From positions 62,001 to 126,000 of the forward strand of contig NZ_FOUB01000001.1 of assembly GCF_900114745.1 (NCBI RefSeq): a stretch of 64,000 nucleotides of DNA. The letters are read 5' to 3'. Below, one piece after another: positions 46,642 to 56,471 of this stretch. The DNA is from Nitrosomonas communis. GTDB lineage: Bacteria; Pseudomonadota; Gammaproteobacteria; Burkholderiales; Nitrosomonadaceae. The position numbers and the translations under genes are program-made. The stretch's first letter is position 1, and each line of letters begins with the position of its first letter. The notes under the pieces are model-generated. The model did not search any database. It was not told the DNA's origin and saw only the letters and a program-made list of their open reading frames with translations.

Positions 46642-49161
46642 ATGGACAGCAAACCACCCCCGAAACAAATAAAAATTGCCCCCCCAGTTACCACCACGGG
46701 TCTTACAGACGTGGATGTTCGCTCTGGTATGCAGGTCGCTGCGCTCAAACAAGCCGTGACCGATCATCTGCGCTATTCCATCGGTCACCCACCGGTGGCC
46801 ACGACATTACATGATTATTATTATGCGCTCGCGCTGGCAGTACGTGATCGCATGCAGCACCGCTGGCTGAACACCCTACAAACTAATTTCGATCTCAAAC
46901 GCAAAATCGTCTGTTATCTCTCAGCGGAATTTCTCATGGGGCCGCATCTAGGCAATAACCTATTAAATCTCGGCATTGAGCAAGAGGCCCGCGCTGCACT
47001 GGCTGAACTCGGCCAGGACCTCGACATCGTCCTTGAGTGTGAGGAGGAGCCGGGATTGGGCAATGGCGGTCTGGGAAGACTCGCCGCTTGTTATCTCGAT
47101 TCGCTGGCAACTTTGCAACGTCCGGCTGTTGGCTATGGTATTCGCTATGAATTCGGCATCTTTGACCAGGAGATTCATGATGGCTGGCAGGCGGAGATAA
47201 CAGATAAATGGTTGCGCTATGGCAACCCGTGGGAGATCGCAAAGCCAGAAGTTGCTCACTATGTCAATTGGGGTGGCCACACCGAATATTATCGCGATGA
47301 AGCGGGAAACGATCGCGTGCGCTGGATGCCATATCGAGTGGTAAAGGGCACTGCCTACGACACGCCAACTCAAGGCTATGGTGTTAACAACTGCAACACC
47401 TTGCGGTTGTGGAGTGCCGAAGCAGTAGAATCTTTCGACTTTCAGGCTTTCAATACGGGTGATTACTACCAGGCGGTAGAGGACAAGATAATTTCCGAAA
47501 CAGTAACCAAGGTACTTTATCCTAACGACGAGCCGCAGATCGGCAAGCACCTACGCTTGGGTCAACAATATTTCTTCGTTTCCTGTTCGCTGCAGAATAT
47601 GCTTCATATCTTGTCTCTCTCAGGCGTACCCGTGGAGAATTTTGCAGAACGTTATGCTGTGCAACTCAATGACACGCATCCCTCCATCGGGGTGGTTGAA
47701 CTAATGCGCTTGCTGGTGGATGAACGGCGGCTGGACTGGGATAAGGCCTGGGCTATCACCGTTCAGACTTTTGGTTACACGAACCACACGCTGTTACCCG
47801 AGGCATTGGAAACATGGCCATTGCCGATGTTCCAGGCGTTGCTGCCGCGTCATCTGGAAATCATCTACGAAATTAACCGTCGTTTTCTCGATGAGGTGCG
47901 TGCGCGTTTTTCAGGGGATGAAGCGCGTGTGGCAAGGATGTCCTTGATCGGCGAAGAGGGCGAGAAGTGCGTTCGCATGGCACATCTCGCCGCTGTCGGC
48001 AGCCATGCCATTAACGGTGTCGCTGCACTGCACTCTGATTTGCTCAAGGCCAGTGTGTTAAAGGATTTCTACGAGATGTGGCCTGAACGCTTCAGCAATA
48101 AAACGAATGGTGTTACACCACGCCGTTTCCTGGCACTCGCTAACCCGGGATTACGCGCCTTGCTCAATGAGGCACTTGGCGAGCAATGGCCAGTGAATAT
48201 GGAGCAGCTGCACCAACTGGAAGCCAAGGCCGATGATGCCGCTTTCCGGCGCAAGTGGCGTGCAATCAAAGAGGCTAATAAGAAGCGCTTAGCTGACTAC
48301 ATCCTAGCACATACCGACATCGAGCTTGATCCCACTTGGCTGTTTGACATTCAGGTCAAGCGCATTCATGAGTACAAGAGACAGCATTTAAACGTGTTGC
48401 ATATCGTCACGCTTTACCGTCGCCTAAAAGAGAATCCAGGGCTCAACATTTCCCCGCGCGCTTTTATTTTTGGCGGTAAAGCCGCACCCGGCTATTTCAT
48501 GGCCAAGCGTATTATCAAGCTCATCAATGGTGTGGCCGAGACAATTAATGCTGATCCGGATGTGAATACACGCATGAAGGTAGCTTTTGTGCCTAATTTT
48601 AACGTCCAGAACGCTCAGCTCATTTATCCGGCTGCCGATCTGTCAGAACAGATTTCCACTGCCGGTAAAGAAGCTTCCGGCACCGGCAACATGAAATTCA
48701 TGCTCAACGGCGCGCTCACCATTGGTACTCTCGATGGTGCCAACGTGGAAATACGCGAGGAGGTCGGTGCAGAGAATTTTTTCCTGTTTGGCCTGACTAC
48801 CGAGGAGGTGGAGCATATTAAGCGCGAAGGGTATCACCCAACTGACTGCATTGCCAGCAATTCTGAATTGCGTACAGTGCTGGAACTTATCAACAGCGGA
48901 TATTTTTCCCGCGGTGATGCCGAAGTATTCCGTTCTGTAGTCAACAACCTGACCTATTCCGATCCGTTCCTGGTGCTGGCTGATTATGCCGCCTATGTCG
49001 CGTGCCAGGAGCGAGTAAGTGCTGCATGGCAGGATAAGGAAAACTGGACACGCATGTCTATTCTCAATACCGCACGCAGTGGCAAATTCTCCTCCGATCG
49101 CGCAATCCGTGAATACTGTGATGAAATCTGGAATGTACAGCCAGCGACGGTGAAATTATAA
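46642..49161 (+). CDS. glgP: Glycogen/starch/alpha-glucan phosphorylase
   Basis: GlgP phosphorolyses glycogen from chain ends, giving glucose-1-phosphate. The 839-residue protein has the expected length and family segments YLSAEFLMGPHLGNNLLNLG, EPGLGNGGLGRLAACYLDSL, QLNDTHPSIGVVELMR, VKRIHEYKRQHLNVLHIV and the PLP-lysine site KEASGTGNMKFMLNGALTIG followed by TLDGANVEI. GlgX follows after 11 bases. No glgA, glgB or glgC is in the window, so glycogen synthesis genes are elsewhere or absent. Confidence 0.96.
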   Translation: MDSKPPPKQIKIAPPVTTTGLTDVDVRSGMQVAALKQAVTDHLRYSIGHPPVATTLHDYYYALALAVRDRMQHRWLNTLQTNFDLKRKIVCYLSAEFLMGPHLGNNLLNLGIEQEARAALAELGQDLDIVLECEEEPGLGNGGLGRLAACYLDSLATLQRPAVGYGIRYEFGIFDQEIHDGWQAEITDKWLRYGNPWEIAKPEVAHYVNWGGHTEYYRDEAGNDRVRWMPYRVVKGTAYDTPTQGYGVNNCNTLRLWSAEAVESFDFQAFNTGDYYQAVEDKIISETVTKVLYPNDEPQIGKHLRLGQQYFFVSCSLQNMLHILSLSGVPVENFAERYAVQLNDTHPSIGVVELMRLLVDERRLDWDKAWAITVQTFGYTNHTLLPEALETWPLPMFQALLPRHLEIIYEINRRFLDEVRARFSGDEARVARMSLIGEEGEKCVRMAHLAAVGSHAINGVAALHSDLLKASVLKDFYEMWPERFSNKTNGVTPRRFLALANPGLRALLNEALGEQWPVNMEQLHQLEAKADDAAFRRKWRAIKEANKKRLADYILAHTDIELDPTWLFDIQVKRIHEYKRQHLNVLHIVTLYRRLKENPGLNISPRAFIFGGKAAPGYFMAKRIIKLINGVAETINADPDVNTRMKVAFVPNFNVQNAQLIYPAADLSEQISTAGKEASGTGNMKFMLNGALTIGTLDGANVEIREEVGAENFFLFGLTTEEVEHIKREGYHPTDCIASNSELRTVLELINSGYFSRGDAEVFRSVVNNLTYSDPFLVLADYAAYVACQERVSAAWQDKENWTRMSILNTARSGKFSSDRAIREYCDEIWNVQPATVKL

Positions 49162-49172
49162 GGCTGGTCGTT

Positions 49173-51341
49173 ATGTTGCCACAAGGTAAAGGAAGCACAC
49201 AAGGGAAGAGCAACGCAGGCGAAACCAATTTGGTCTCACCAATTCACGTCAAGATTTCCCCACCATTTACGGTTAGACCAGGAAGCCGATTTCCGCCCGG
49301 TGCGACTGTCAGTGCGGAAGGTGTGAATTTCTGTATCTTCAGTCGACATGCAAAACGGGCGGAGCTGCTGTTGTATGCAGCTGCGGATAGTTCAATGCCA
49401 TTTCAGGTGATTCTTCTCGATCCAGAACTTAATCGCAGTTTCTTTTTCTGGCATGTGTTCGTCGAGGATTTGCCAGCCGAGACGTATTACACTTGGCGTA
49501 TGGACGGTCCCAGCGATACCGCTGCGACTGGACGGCGTTTCTACCCCAATAAAGAATTGCTCGATCCTTGGGCAAAGGCGGTGAGTGATACGCTATGGAA
49601 CCGCAAACCTGTCTGCAGTGAGCAGGACAGTGAGGCGAGAAGCTTGCGGGGGATTGTTGTCGAGCCACTCCCAGGAATCTCAACTGGTGCAATGCCGCGC
49701 TGGAAGGAGCCCGACTTGGAAGGGGCGATAATTTATGAGCTGCACGTGGGTGGTTTCACTCGTCATCCTTCCGCCGCAGTAGCTTACCCTGGCACTTTTG
49801 CTGCACTCAAGGAAAAGATTCCCTATCTGCAGGCACTTGGGGTCACTCACGTCGAGCTTCTGCCAGTGATGGCGTTCGACACGCAGGATGTTCAGCCTGG
49901 CGTTGCAGCTCGTGGGCTGCGCAATTATTGGGGTTACAGCACGCACAGTTTCTGGGCGCCACATCCTGGTTATTGTATCGATCCAGTACGTGTCACGCGA
50001 GAGTTTCGCGACTTGGTCGATGCATTGCATGCAGCTAATATCCGTGTGCTATTGGATGTGGTGTTCAACCACACGGCAGAGGATGGAGAAACTGGACCTG
50101 TGATTCATTTCCGGGGGCTTGCCAATGACATTTTTTACCATCTCGATGTCAGTGACCGGCGTCGCTACCTCGATTTTACTGGCTGCGGCAACACCGTGAA
50201 TTGTAATCATCCGATGGTAACGGCATTTATCGTGCACTGTCTGGAATATTGGGTGGAAATACTGGGGGTGGATGGATTCCGTTTTGATCTTGCCAGTGTT
50301 TTTGCACGCGGTGACAATGGTTTACCGCTAGCTAACCCACCCTTGCCCTGGGCGATCGAGTCCTCGCGCATACTCTCCCAGGTTCCGTTGATCGCCGAGG
50401 CTTGGGATGCAGCCGGTTTATATCACGTGGGTGCTTTTCCCGGCATGGCCTGGTCTGAATGGAACGGTCAATACAGGGATGTGATGCGGCGCTTTGTACG
50501 CGGTGATCCCGGGCTCGTGGGTGAAGTGGCGACACGCATTTCTGGTAGTGCCGATCTCTACGCTCGCGACGAGCGTAAGCCGACCAACAGCATCAATTTT
50601 ATTACCTGCCACGATGGATTTACCCTTTATGATTTGGTGAGCTATAACAGCAAACATAATGAAGCTAATGGGGAGGATAATCGTGATGGCAGCAACGACA
50701 ATTTAAGCTGGAACTGCGGGGTTGAGGGCGAGAGCGTCGATCCAGCAGTACTCAAGCTACGCTTGCAGCAGGCGAAAAATTTACTGGCCATTCTCATGCT
50801 ATCACGTGGTGTACCTATGCTGCTAGCCGGCGACGAAGTGCTGCGCACCCAGCATGGTAACAATAATGCTTATTGTCAGGATAATGATCTCAGCTGGTTT
50901 GATTGGCGACTTACGGAGCACAATGCCGATATGCTGCGTTACACACGCGAATTGATTGCGCTGCGCCGGCGGCATCCCAGCCTGACTAGCAATCGCTTCT
51001 TTACTGGCTCACTCGTGCCTGGCCGCGATAGGGCTGATATTACTTGGCACGGAAGAAGGCTCCATGAGCCACTCTGGCATGATTCGCAAGCGCGTATTCT
51101 GGCTTTCACCATCGCCGGTCAGCGTGAGGACGAAGAGGACCTGCACGTAGTACTGAATATGTCGGATCAGCCATTGGGTGCACCTTTGCCATCCTTGCGT
51201 TCCCGATGCTGGCATCTGGCAATCGACACAGCCCAATCAGCGCCTGCGGATATCTTTGTTCGCGAGAATCAGATGCCGGTGGGTGCGGAACTCTATCCAG
51301 TCGGTCCGCATAGTGTGGTCGTGCTCGAGGCACGTGCATGA
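49173..51341 (+). CDS. glgX: Glycogen debranching protein GlgX (GH13)
   Basis: GlgX hydrolyses alpha-1,6 branches left by phosphorylase. The 722-residue protein has an N-terminal CBM48-like part with FPPGATVSAEGVNFCIFSRH, then the GH13 barrel: GVTHVELLPVMAF, IRVLLDVVFNHTAEDGE, WVEILGVDGFRFDLASVFAR (nucleophile aspartate), LIAEAWDAAGLYHV (acid/base glutamate) and NFITCHDGFTLYDLVSYNSK. The N-terminal ~30 residues look poorly conserved, so a start inside is possible. It lies 11 bases after glgP and its stop overlaps the ackA start by ATGA. Confidence 0.94.
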   Translation: MLPQGKGSTQGKSNAGETNLVSPIHVKISPPFTVRPGSRFPPGATVSAEGVNFCIFSRHAKRAELLLYAAADSSMPFQVILLDPELNRSFFFWHVFVEDLPAETYYTWRMDGPSDTAATGRRFYPNKELLDPWAKAVSDTLWNRKPVCSEQDSEARSLRGIVVEPLPGISTGAMPRWKEPDLEGAIIYELHVGGFTRHPSAAVAYPGTFAALKEKIPYLQALGVTHVELLPVMAFDTQDVQPGVAARGLRNYWGYSTHSFWAPHPGYCIDPVRVTREFRDLVDALHAANIRVLLDVVFNHTAEDGETGPVIHFRGLANDIFYHLDVSDRRRYLDFTGCGNTVNCNHPMVTAFIVHCLEYWVEILGVDGFRFDLASVFARGDNGLPLANPPLPWAIESSRILSQVPLIAEAWDAAGLYHVGAFPGMAWSEWNGQYRDVMRRFVRGDPGLVGEVATRISGSADLYARDERKPTNSINFITCHDGFTLYDLVSYNSKHNEANGEDNRDGSNDNLSWNCGVEGESVDPAVLKLRLQQAKNLLAILMLSRGVPMLLAGDEVLRTQHGNNNAYCQDNDLSWFDWRLTEHNADMLRYTRELIALRRRHPSLTSNRFFTGSLVPGRDRADITWHGRRLHEPLWHDSQARILAFTIAGQREDEEDLHVVLNMSDQPLGAPLPSLRSRCWHLAIDTAQSAPADIFVRENQMPVGAELYPVGPHSVVVLEARA

Positions 51342-52546
51342 GCAACAGTATCATTCTGGTGATCAATGCAGGTTCATCCAGTCTGAAATTTTCGGTGTTT
51401 CGTGTGAATGGCGCTGGAAATTTGCAAGCGGTAGTACGCGGGCAGATGGATGGTATCGGTACTCGTCCGTGTCTGAAGGCAAAAGATGGCACAGGAGCGC
51501 TGCTGGTTGAATCCGATTTTACAACTTCGGAAGCTGCTACAGTGGCAGACGCCATCACGCTCGTCGGCACCTGGCTGCGTGAGCACTTGCAACATGAGTT
51601 GCTATTCGCCGTGGGGCATCGGGTGGTCCATGGCGGCACCCAATTTTCCCATCCTGTGTTGGTTAATTCCGAGGTATTCACGACGTTGGAACAGTTGATT
51701 CCGCTCGCTCCTTTGCATCAGCCCCACAATCTGGCAGCGATCCGTGCGATACGCGAAAGGCAACCGCAGGTACCGCAGGTTGCGTGTTTCGATACGGCAT
51801 TTCACCGCACCCATCCGCAGGTTGCTGATCTTTATGCATTGCCCTGGAAATACTATGAATCCGGAGTGAGACGCTATGGTTTCCACGGCCTGTCATACGA
51901 GTATATCGCGCTCATATTGCCGAAGATTGCCCCCGAGATTTCTAAAGGACGGGTGATCGTGGCCCATCTTGGCAGTGGGGCAAGCTTGTGTGCCCTGCAA
52001 GCCGGCAAAAGTATCGATTCGACTATGGGTTTTTCACCACTCGATGGCGTACCGATGGGGACGCGGCCGGGTGCGCTTGATCCAGGCGTATTGCTGCATC
52101 TCGCCAATCAGTGTGGCTTATCAGGTGTCGAAATGGAAAAGCTGCTGTACAAAGAGTCGGGATTGCTTGGATTGTCTGGCATCAGCAGCGATATGCGCAT
52201 CTTGCTAGAAAGTCACGATTCACGCGCGCAATTGGCAGTTGAGTATTTCGTGTATTACACCGCCAAACAGATCGGTGCGCTCACCGCGGTGCTCGGAGGA
52301 GTGGATGGTATAGTGTTCACAGCCGGGATTGGCGAGCATTCACCGGTGATCCGTGCGCGCATTCTGCAAGCTTGTGCCTGGTTGGGTGTGTCGGTCGATA
52401 CCGCCGCCAATGAGCGCGGTGGCCCGTGCATCTCGTCGGCGGACAGCAGGGTTTCAGTCTGGGCGATACCTACTAATGAAGAATTGATGATCGCACGCCA
52501 TACACTGGGGCTGATAAACAGTAGAAAGGGTGAATATGTTGAGTGA
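51338..52546 (+). CDS. ackA: Acetate kinase
   Basis: AckA transfers phosphate from acetyl-phosphate to ADP, giving acetate and ATP. The 402-residue protein has LVINAGSSSLKFSVFRV at the N-terminus, RYGFHGLSYEYI, VAHLGSGASLCALQAGKSID, STMGFSPLDGVPMGTRPG and FTAGIGEHSPVIRARIL. ATG 51338 overlaps the glgX stop, a sign of coupling. Partnership with the phosphoketolase 6 kb upstream is a functional inference: together they turn sugar phosphate into acetate and ATP without oxidation. pta is not in the window. Confidence 0.94.
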   Translation: MSNSIILVINAGSSSLKFSVFRVNGAGNLQAVVRGQMDGIGTRPCLKAKDGTGALLVESDFTTSEAATVADAITLVGTWLREHLQHELLFAVGHRVVHGGTQFSHPVLVNSEVFTTLEQLIPLAPLHQPHNLAAIRAIRERQPQVPQVACFDTAFHRTHPQVADLYALPWKYYESGVRRYGFHGLSYEYIALILPKIAPEISKGRVIVAHLGSGASLCALQAGKSIDSTMGFSPLDGVPMGTRPGALDPGVLLHLANQCGLSGVEMEKLLYKESGLLGLSGISSDMRILLESHDSRAQLAVEYFVYYTAKQIGALTAVLGGVDGIVFTAGIGEHSPVIRARILQACAWLGVSVDTAANERGGPCISSADSRVSVWAIPTNEELMIARHTLGLINSRKGEYVE

Positions 52547-54248
52547 CTGGATACCTCTGCTGCGCGATCTACGCCAATATCGCAAAGAATGGTTGACGCA
52601 TGATGTGGTCGCTGGACTCTCGGTCACTGCAGTACAAGTGCCTACAGCGATCGCCTATGCCAATTTGGCAGGTTTTCCGCCTGAGGTTGGTCTTTATGCG
52701 AGCATACTGCCCGTGCTGATCTATGCTTTGTTTGGTTCGTCGCGACAACTCATGATCGGGCCAGATGCGGCCACTTGTGCGATGATTGCTGCATTGCTGC
52801 TGCCGATAGCGGGCGGCGATCTGGATTATTACCTGAAGCTCTCGGCTGGCATGGCGCTCACGGCAGGCCTACTGATGGTCTTTGGTGGCATGACCCATAT
52901 GGGTTTTATCGTGAATTTCTTCTCGCGCCCGATTTTGATCGGTTTTCTCAACGGTATTGCGCTCAGCATTATTGCCGGACAACTGGGCAAGTTGCTCGGC
53001 ATTGCGGTGGCAAACCTGGATTTTGGACCCTCGCTGATGGAACTGGCTGGACGCCTCGGCGAAATGGATGGCTACAGTTTGGGTGTAGGGTGTGCTACGT
53101 TGGTGCTGCTGATTCTGATCCAACACTATCTCCCCCGTGCGCCAGCAGCACTGATCGCGCTGCTGGTTGCTGGCCTGACCGTATTTCTGTTGGGGTCAGA
53201 TATGGGCTCGGTCAAACTGGTCGGTGAGGTTCCATCCGGCTTGCCGTCATTCTCGCTTCCGGGACTGGGTTATGAAGGTGTACAGGGCATTTTTATAAGC
53301 GCAGTCGGTCTGGTTATCGTCTGCTTTACTAGTGGCATGCTTACTGCGAGGAGCTTTGCTGCGCGCAATGGTTATGGTATCAATGCCGATCAGGAGATGC
53401 GCGCGATCGGCTTTGCTAACATGGCATCGGGTCTCTGCGGCGGATTTGCGGTCACCGGCGCTGACTCACGTACGGCAGTCAATGATGCAAGCGGCGGCAA
53501 GACTCAACTGGTATCGGTGGTCGCTGCATTGGCTACAGCCGGGATCGTGCTATTCTTAACGCAACCGCTGGGACATCTGCCTATTCCTGCTCTAGCTGCT
53601 GTGCTGATTTTCTCTGCTTGGGGCCTGCTGGATATTGCTGGTATACGCCGCTTACGCGTGATCGACCACTTCGAGTTCAGTTTGTCCCTGCTGACGACAG
53701 TTGGAGTGCTCGCCATTGGTGTGCTACCGGGTGTAGTGCTTGCGATCACGCTGGCGCTGCTCAATGTACTCATCAAGATTTATCGACCGGCAGATACGCT
53801 GCTGGGTATTGTCCCAGGCGTGGTTGGCTACAATGACATCAGTCTGTCGGAAGATGCTCGGCCGGTGCCTGGAATGATGATCTACCGCTTCGATGCACCG
53901 TTGCTATTTTTTAATGCCGATTACTTCAAGGCGCGGGTACTGTCATTGGTAGACAGTGCTGAACCCAAACCACGCTGGTTCGTGCTCAACGCTGAATCCA
54001 TTAGCCAACTTGACATTACCGGGGCACAGGCTATCGATGATCTGATTATCGAGCTACAGAACCGTGGTGTGCGTCTAGCCGTTGCGCGACCGAAGCTGTA
54101 TATGCGTAAGTACGGGCAACCAATGGGGCTGGGTAAGAAAATTGGTGCAGAAAATATTTTCTATTCCGTCCACTCTGCAGTTGAAACTCTTCTGGCAAGA
54201 GAAGCGCAAGCGCATAACTGTGTTCACGGTGTTCAAAATGACCGATAA
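52536..54248 (+). CDS. SulP-family anion transporter with STAS domain
   Basis: The protein of about 570 residues has roughly 10-12 membrane helices in the SulP pattern. Examples are VVAGLSVTAVQVPTAIAYAN, GLYASILPVLIYALFGSSRQ, LMIGPDAATCAMIAALLLP and the segment FANMASGLCGGFAVTGADSR. A C-terminal STAS domain (FVLNAESISQLDITGAQAID) follows. SulP members carry sulfate, bicarbonate, dicarboxylates or other anions; the ion here is not evident. ATG 52536 has AAAGGG upstream and overlaps the ackA end by 11 bases. The operon position suggests an anion tied to acetate or carbon metabolism. Confidence 0.9.
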   Translation: MLSDWIPLLRDLRQYRKEWLTHDVVAGLSVTAVQVPTAIAYANLAGFPPEVGLYASILPVLIYALFGSSRQLMIGPDAATCAMIAALLLPIAGGDLDYYLKLSAGMALTAGLLMVFGGMTHMGFIVNFFSRPILIGFLNGIALSIIAGQLGKLLGIAVANLDFGPSLMELAGRLGEMDGYSLGVGCATLVLLILIQHYLPRAPAALIALLVAGLTVFLLGSDMGSVKLVGEVPSGLPSFSLPGLGYEGVQGIFISAVGLVIVCFTSGMLTARSFAARNGYGINADQEMRAIGFANMASGLCGGFAVTGADSRTAVNDASGGKTQLVSVVAALATAGIVLFLTQPLGHLPIPALAAVLIFSAWGLLDIAGIRRLRVIDHFEFSLSLLTTVGVLAIGVLPGVVLAITLALLNVLIKIYRPADTLLGIVPGVVGYNDISLSEDARPVPGMMIYRFDAPLLFFNADYFKARVLSLVDSAEPKPRWFVLNAESISQLDITGAQAIDDLIIELQNRGVRLAVARPKLYMRKYGQPMGLGKKIGAENIFYSVHSAVETLLAREAQAHNCVHGVQNDR

Positions 54249-54280
54249 CAGTTAACCATCACTGAAAGGAATGATTAAGC

Positions 54281-55129
54281 ATGAAAAAAGCACATACTCA
54301 TGAATCTCCAGAACAGCGTACGGACATACCTGGCAAGAAACCTAACAAGAACAAGATCAAACGCAAGGATTATGAAAAGATTCTGCTCAAATTGCAGGCG
54401 GAATTATGTTCTGTGCAGGATTGGGTAATCGCTACAGGACAACGCATCATTCTCGTGTTTGAGGGGCGCGATGCGGCAGGCAAAGGAGGCACCATCAAGG
54501 CGATTACAGAACGTGTGAGTCCGCGCGTATTCAGGGTGGTCGCTTTGCCAGCTCCTTCCGACCGCGAAAAATCGCAGATGTATATCCAGCGCTATATGGC
54601 GCATTTTCCAGCAGCAGGTGAGATTGTCATTTTTGATCGCAGTTGGTATAACCGTGCCGGTGTCGAACATGTGATGGGTTTTTGTACCGAAGCCCAGCAT
54701 CGCCGTTTTCTGGAACTGTGCCCATTCATCGAGAAGCAAATTGTGGATAATGGCATCTATCTGCTCAAGTACTGGCTGGAGGTTGGTGATGAAGAACAGG
54801 AGCGTCGCTTTCACGCACGCATAGATGATCCCGTGCGTCAGTGGAAACTGTCACCGATGGATTTGCCTTCACGTGAGCGCTGGTATGACTATTCACGTGC
54901 GCGTGATCAGATGCTGGCAGCCACTGATACGGATTTTGCACCTTGGCACATCGTGCGTTCTGACGACAAAAAGTGTGCGCGCCTGAATTTAATTGCACAT
55001 CTACTGAAACAAATCCCTTACGAACCCATAGCTCATAAGAAAGTTAAATTGCCTAAACGCATTACAAAGGACGCCTATGACGATGAAGCAACTATGGCGA
55101 ATCGTCGCTGGATTCAGGAGATTTACTGA
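54281..55129 (+). CDS. ppk2: Polyphosphate kinase 2 (PPK2)
   Basis: PPK2 uses polyphosphate to phosphorylate nucleotides, or the reverse. The 282-residue protein has the Walker A-like LVFEGRDAAGKGGTIKAITE (about residue 60-80), SDREKSQMYIQRYMAHFPAA and the lid/Walker B region GEIVIFDRSWYNRAGVEHVM, fitting a single-domain PPK2 of class I. Direction and preferred nucleotide cannot be read from sequence. It follows the SulP gene by 32 bases and closes the ack/glg cluster before the efflux genes. The N-terminal extension is basic. Confidence 0.92.
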   Translation: MKKAHTHESPEQRTDIPGKKPNKNKIKRKDYEKILLKLQAELCSVQDWVIATGQRIILVFEGRDAAGKGGTIKAITERVSPRVFRVVALPAPSDREKSQMYIQRYMAHFPAAGEIVIFDRSWYNRAGVEHVMGFCTEAQHRRFLELCPFIEKQIVDNGIYLLKYWLEVGDEEQERRFHARIDDPVRQWKLSPMDLPSRERWYDYSRARDQMLAATDTDFAPWHIVRSDDKKCARLNLIAHLLKQIPYEPIAHKKVKLPKRITKDAYDDEATMANRRWIQEIY

Positions 55130-55274
55130 GAGCTACGTGTTTATACGTATTCTTTTAATTAGCATATTTTAATAATCTATTTAAACATCATAAATGATTA
55201 AAAGAGAGCATCCGGTTTCTGTACATCATTTTGAATTCTCGGTGCGTCAAACGACGATCTCAAGGAGCTTTCTT

Positions 55275-56459
55275 ATGTACATACGCGTTCTGATTGTTTT
55301 TTTTGTTCTCGCTGCTTTCCTCATACAAAGCGGCTGCTCCAAAGAAGCATCCGCCCCACAGCAGCGGCCGGCACCTGAAGTGACCGTGGTAACTGTGACC
55401 CCGCGGGATATTCCCTATACCCCTAGCTTCGTCGCGCAGACCGAAAGTTCGCGCCAGGTAGATATCGTTGCCCGTATTTCGGGTTTTCTCGACCGCATTG
55501 CTTATCAGGAAGGTGATTTGGTGAAAGAGGGGCAATTGCTGTTTCAACTCGACCAAAAGCCATTTAAAGCTGAGTTAGAAGCTGCTCGCGGAGTACTGCA
55601 AGCGCAGCAGGCGAGGTTTAAGACAGCTGGTGCCAATCTTAAGCGTGTAAAGCCGCTTACTGAACAGAACGCGCTTTCGCAGGCTGATCTGGATCGAGCA
55701 CAGGGAGAATTTGATGCAGCGAAGGCGGCTGTGTTCGCTGCAAGCGCGAAAGTAAAGGAGGCTGAACTCAACCTTGGCTATACCACCATCCGTGCTCCAG
55801 TGACGGGTCTGGCAAGCCGTTCACTCCAGCGTGAAGGTACGTATGTGAATGCGATGGCGGAGACTGCTAAACTCACCTATGTCGCTGCGATTGATCCGAT
55901 GTGGGTCACGTTCAGTGTTTCGCAGAATCAGATGGCTCGCATTCGCGAGGAAAGTCAAAAAGGATCGATTATTCAGCCCAAGAGCCAAGATTACGAGGTG
56001 GAGCTTGTTCTTCCTGATGGGAAACCATTTGCGGAAAGAGGAAGGATTAACTTTGCCGATCCATCGTTCAGTCAGGATACCGGTTCTTTCATGGTGCGCG
56101 CAGTGCTGCCAAATCCTAATAGGGAACTCCGTCCAGGCATGTTTGTAACAGCATACGTGAAGGGTGGGCTGCGACCAGATGCAGTCGTGATACCACAGCT
56201 TTCGGTGCAGCAAGGGTCGAATGGTCACATCGTATACGTGATTAAGCCGGACGGTACAGCAGAAGTGCGGCCAGTAGTCGTGGGTGACTATGAGGGCGAA
56301 AAAGACATTGTGATCCTGAGCGGACTGCAGGCCGGCGACCAGCTTGTGGTAGAAGGCATGCTCAAGGTGGTGCCCGGTCAGCCGGTCAAGATCGTGGAGC
56401 CAGCAGTCGATAATGATAAAGCAGCAGCAGCCAAGCCTGATATGGCCGCACAGAATTAG
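55275..56459 (+). CDS. RND efflux periplasmic adaptor (membrane fusion) lipoprotein
   Basis: The protein of about 394 residues has a lipoprotein signal (VLIVFFVLAAFLIQSGC), a biotinyl-lipoyl half motif GFLDRIAYQEGDLVKEGQLL, a helical hairpin (about residues 90-160) with RVKPLTEQNALSQADLDRAQ, the second lipoyl half TTIRAPVTGLASRSL and the barrel segment PNRELRPGMFVTAYV. It links the RND pump to the outer-membrane channel, as MexA/AcrA do. ATG 55275 has CAAGGAG upstream, so the longer frame from 55194 is not used. Pump and channel genes follow. Confidence 0.93.
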   Translation: MYIRVLIVFFVLAAFLIQSGCSKEASAPQQRPAPEVTVVTVTPRDIPYTPSFVAQTESSRQVDIVARISGFLDRIAYQEGDLVKEGQLLFQLDQKPFKAELEAARGVLQAQQARFKTAGANLKRVKPLTEQNALSQADLDRAQGEFDAAKAAVFAASAKVKEAELNLGYTTIRAPVTGLASRSLQREGTYVNAMAETAKLTYVAAIDPMWVTFSVSQNQMARIREESQKGSIIQPKSQDYEVELVLPDGKPFAERGRINFADPSFSQDTGSFMVRAVLPNPNRELRPGMFVTAYVKGGLRPDAVVIPQLSVQQGSNGHIVYVIKPDGTAEVRPVVVGDYEGEKDIVILSGLQAGDQLVVEGMLKVVPGQPVKIVEPAVDNDKAAAAKPDMAAQN

Positions 56460-56471
56460 GCGGGTGATTTC

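Noticed and set aside
46963-47550. 195-codon minus-strand frame
   Set aside because: Antisense to glgP, a complete and well-conserved gene.
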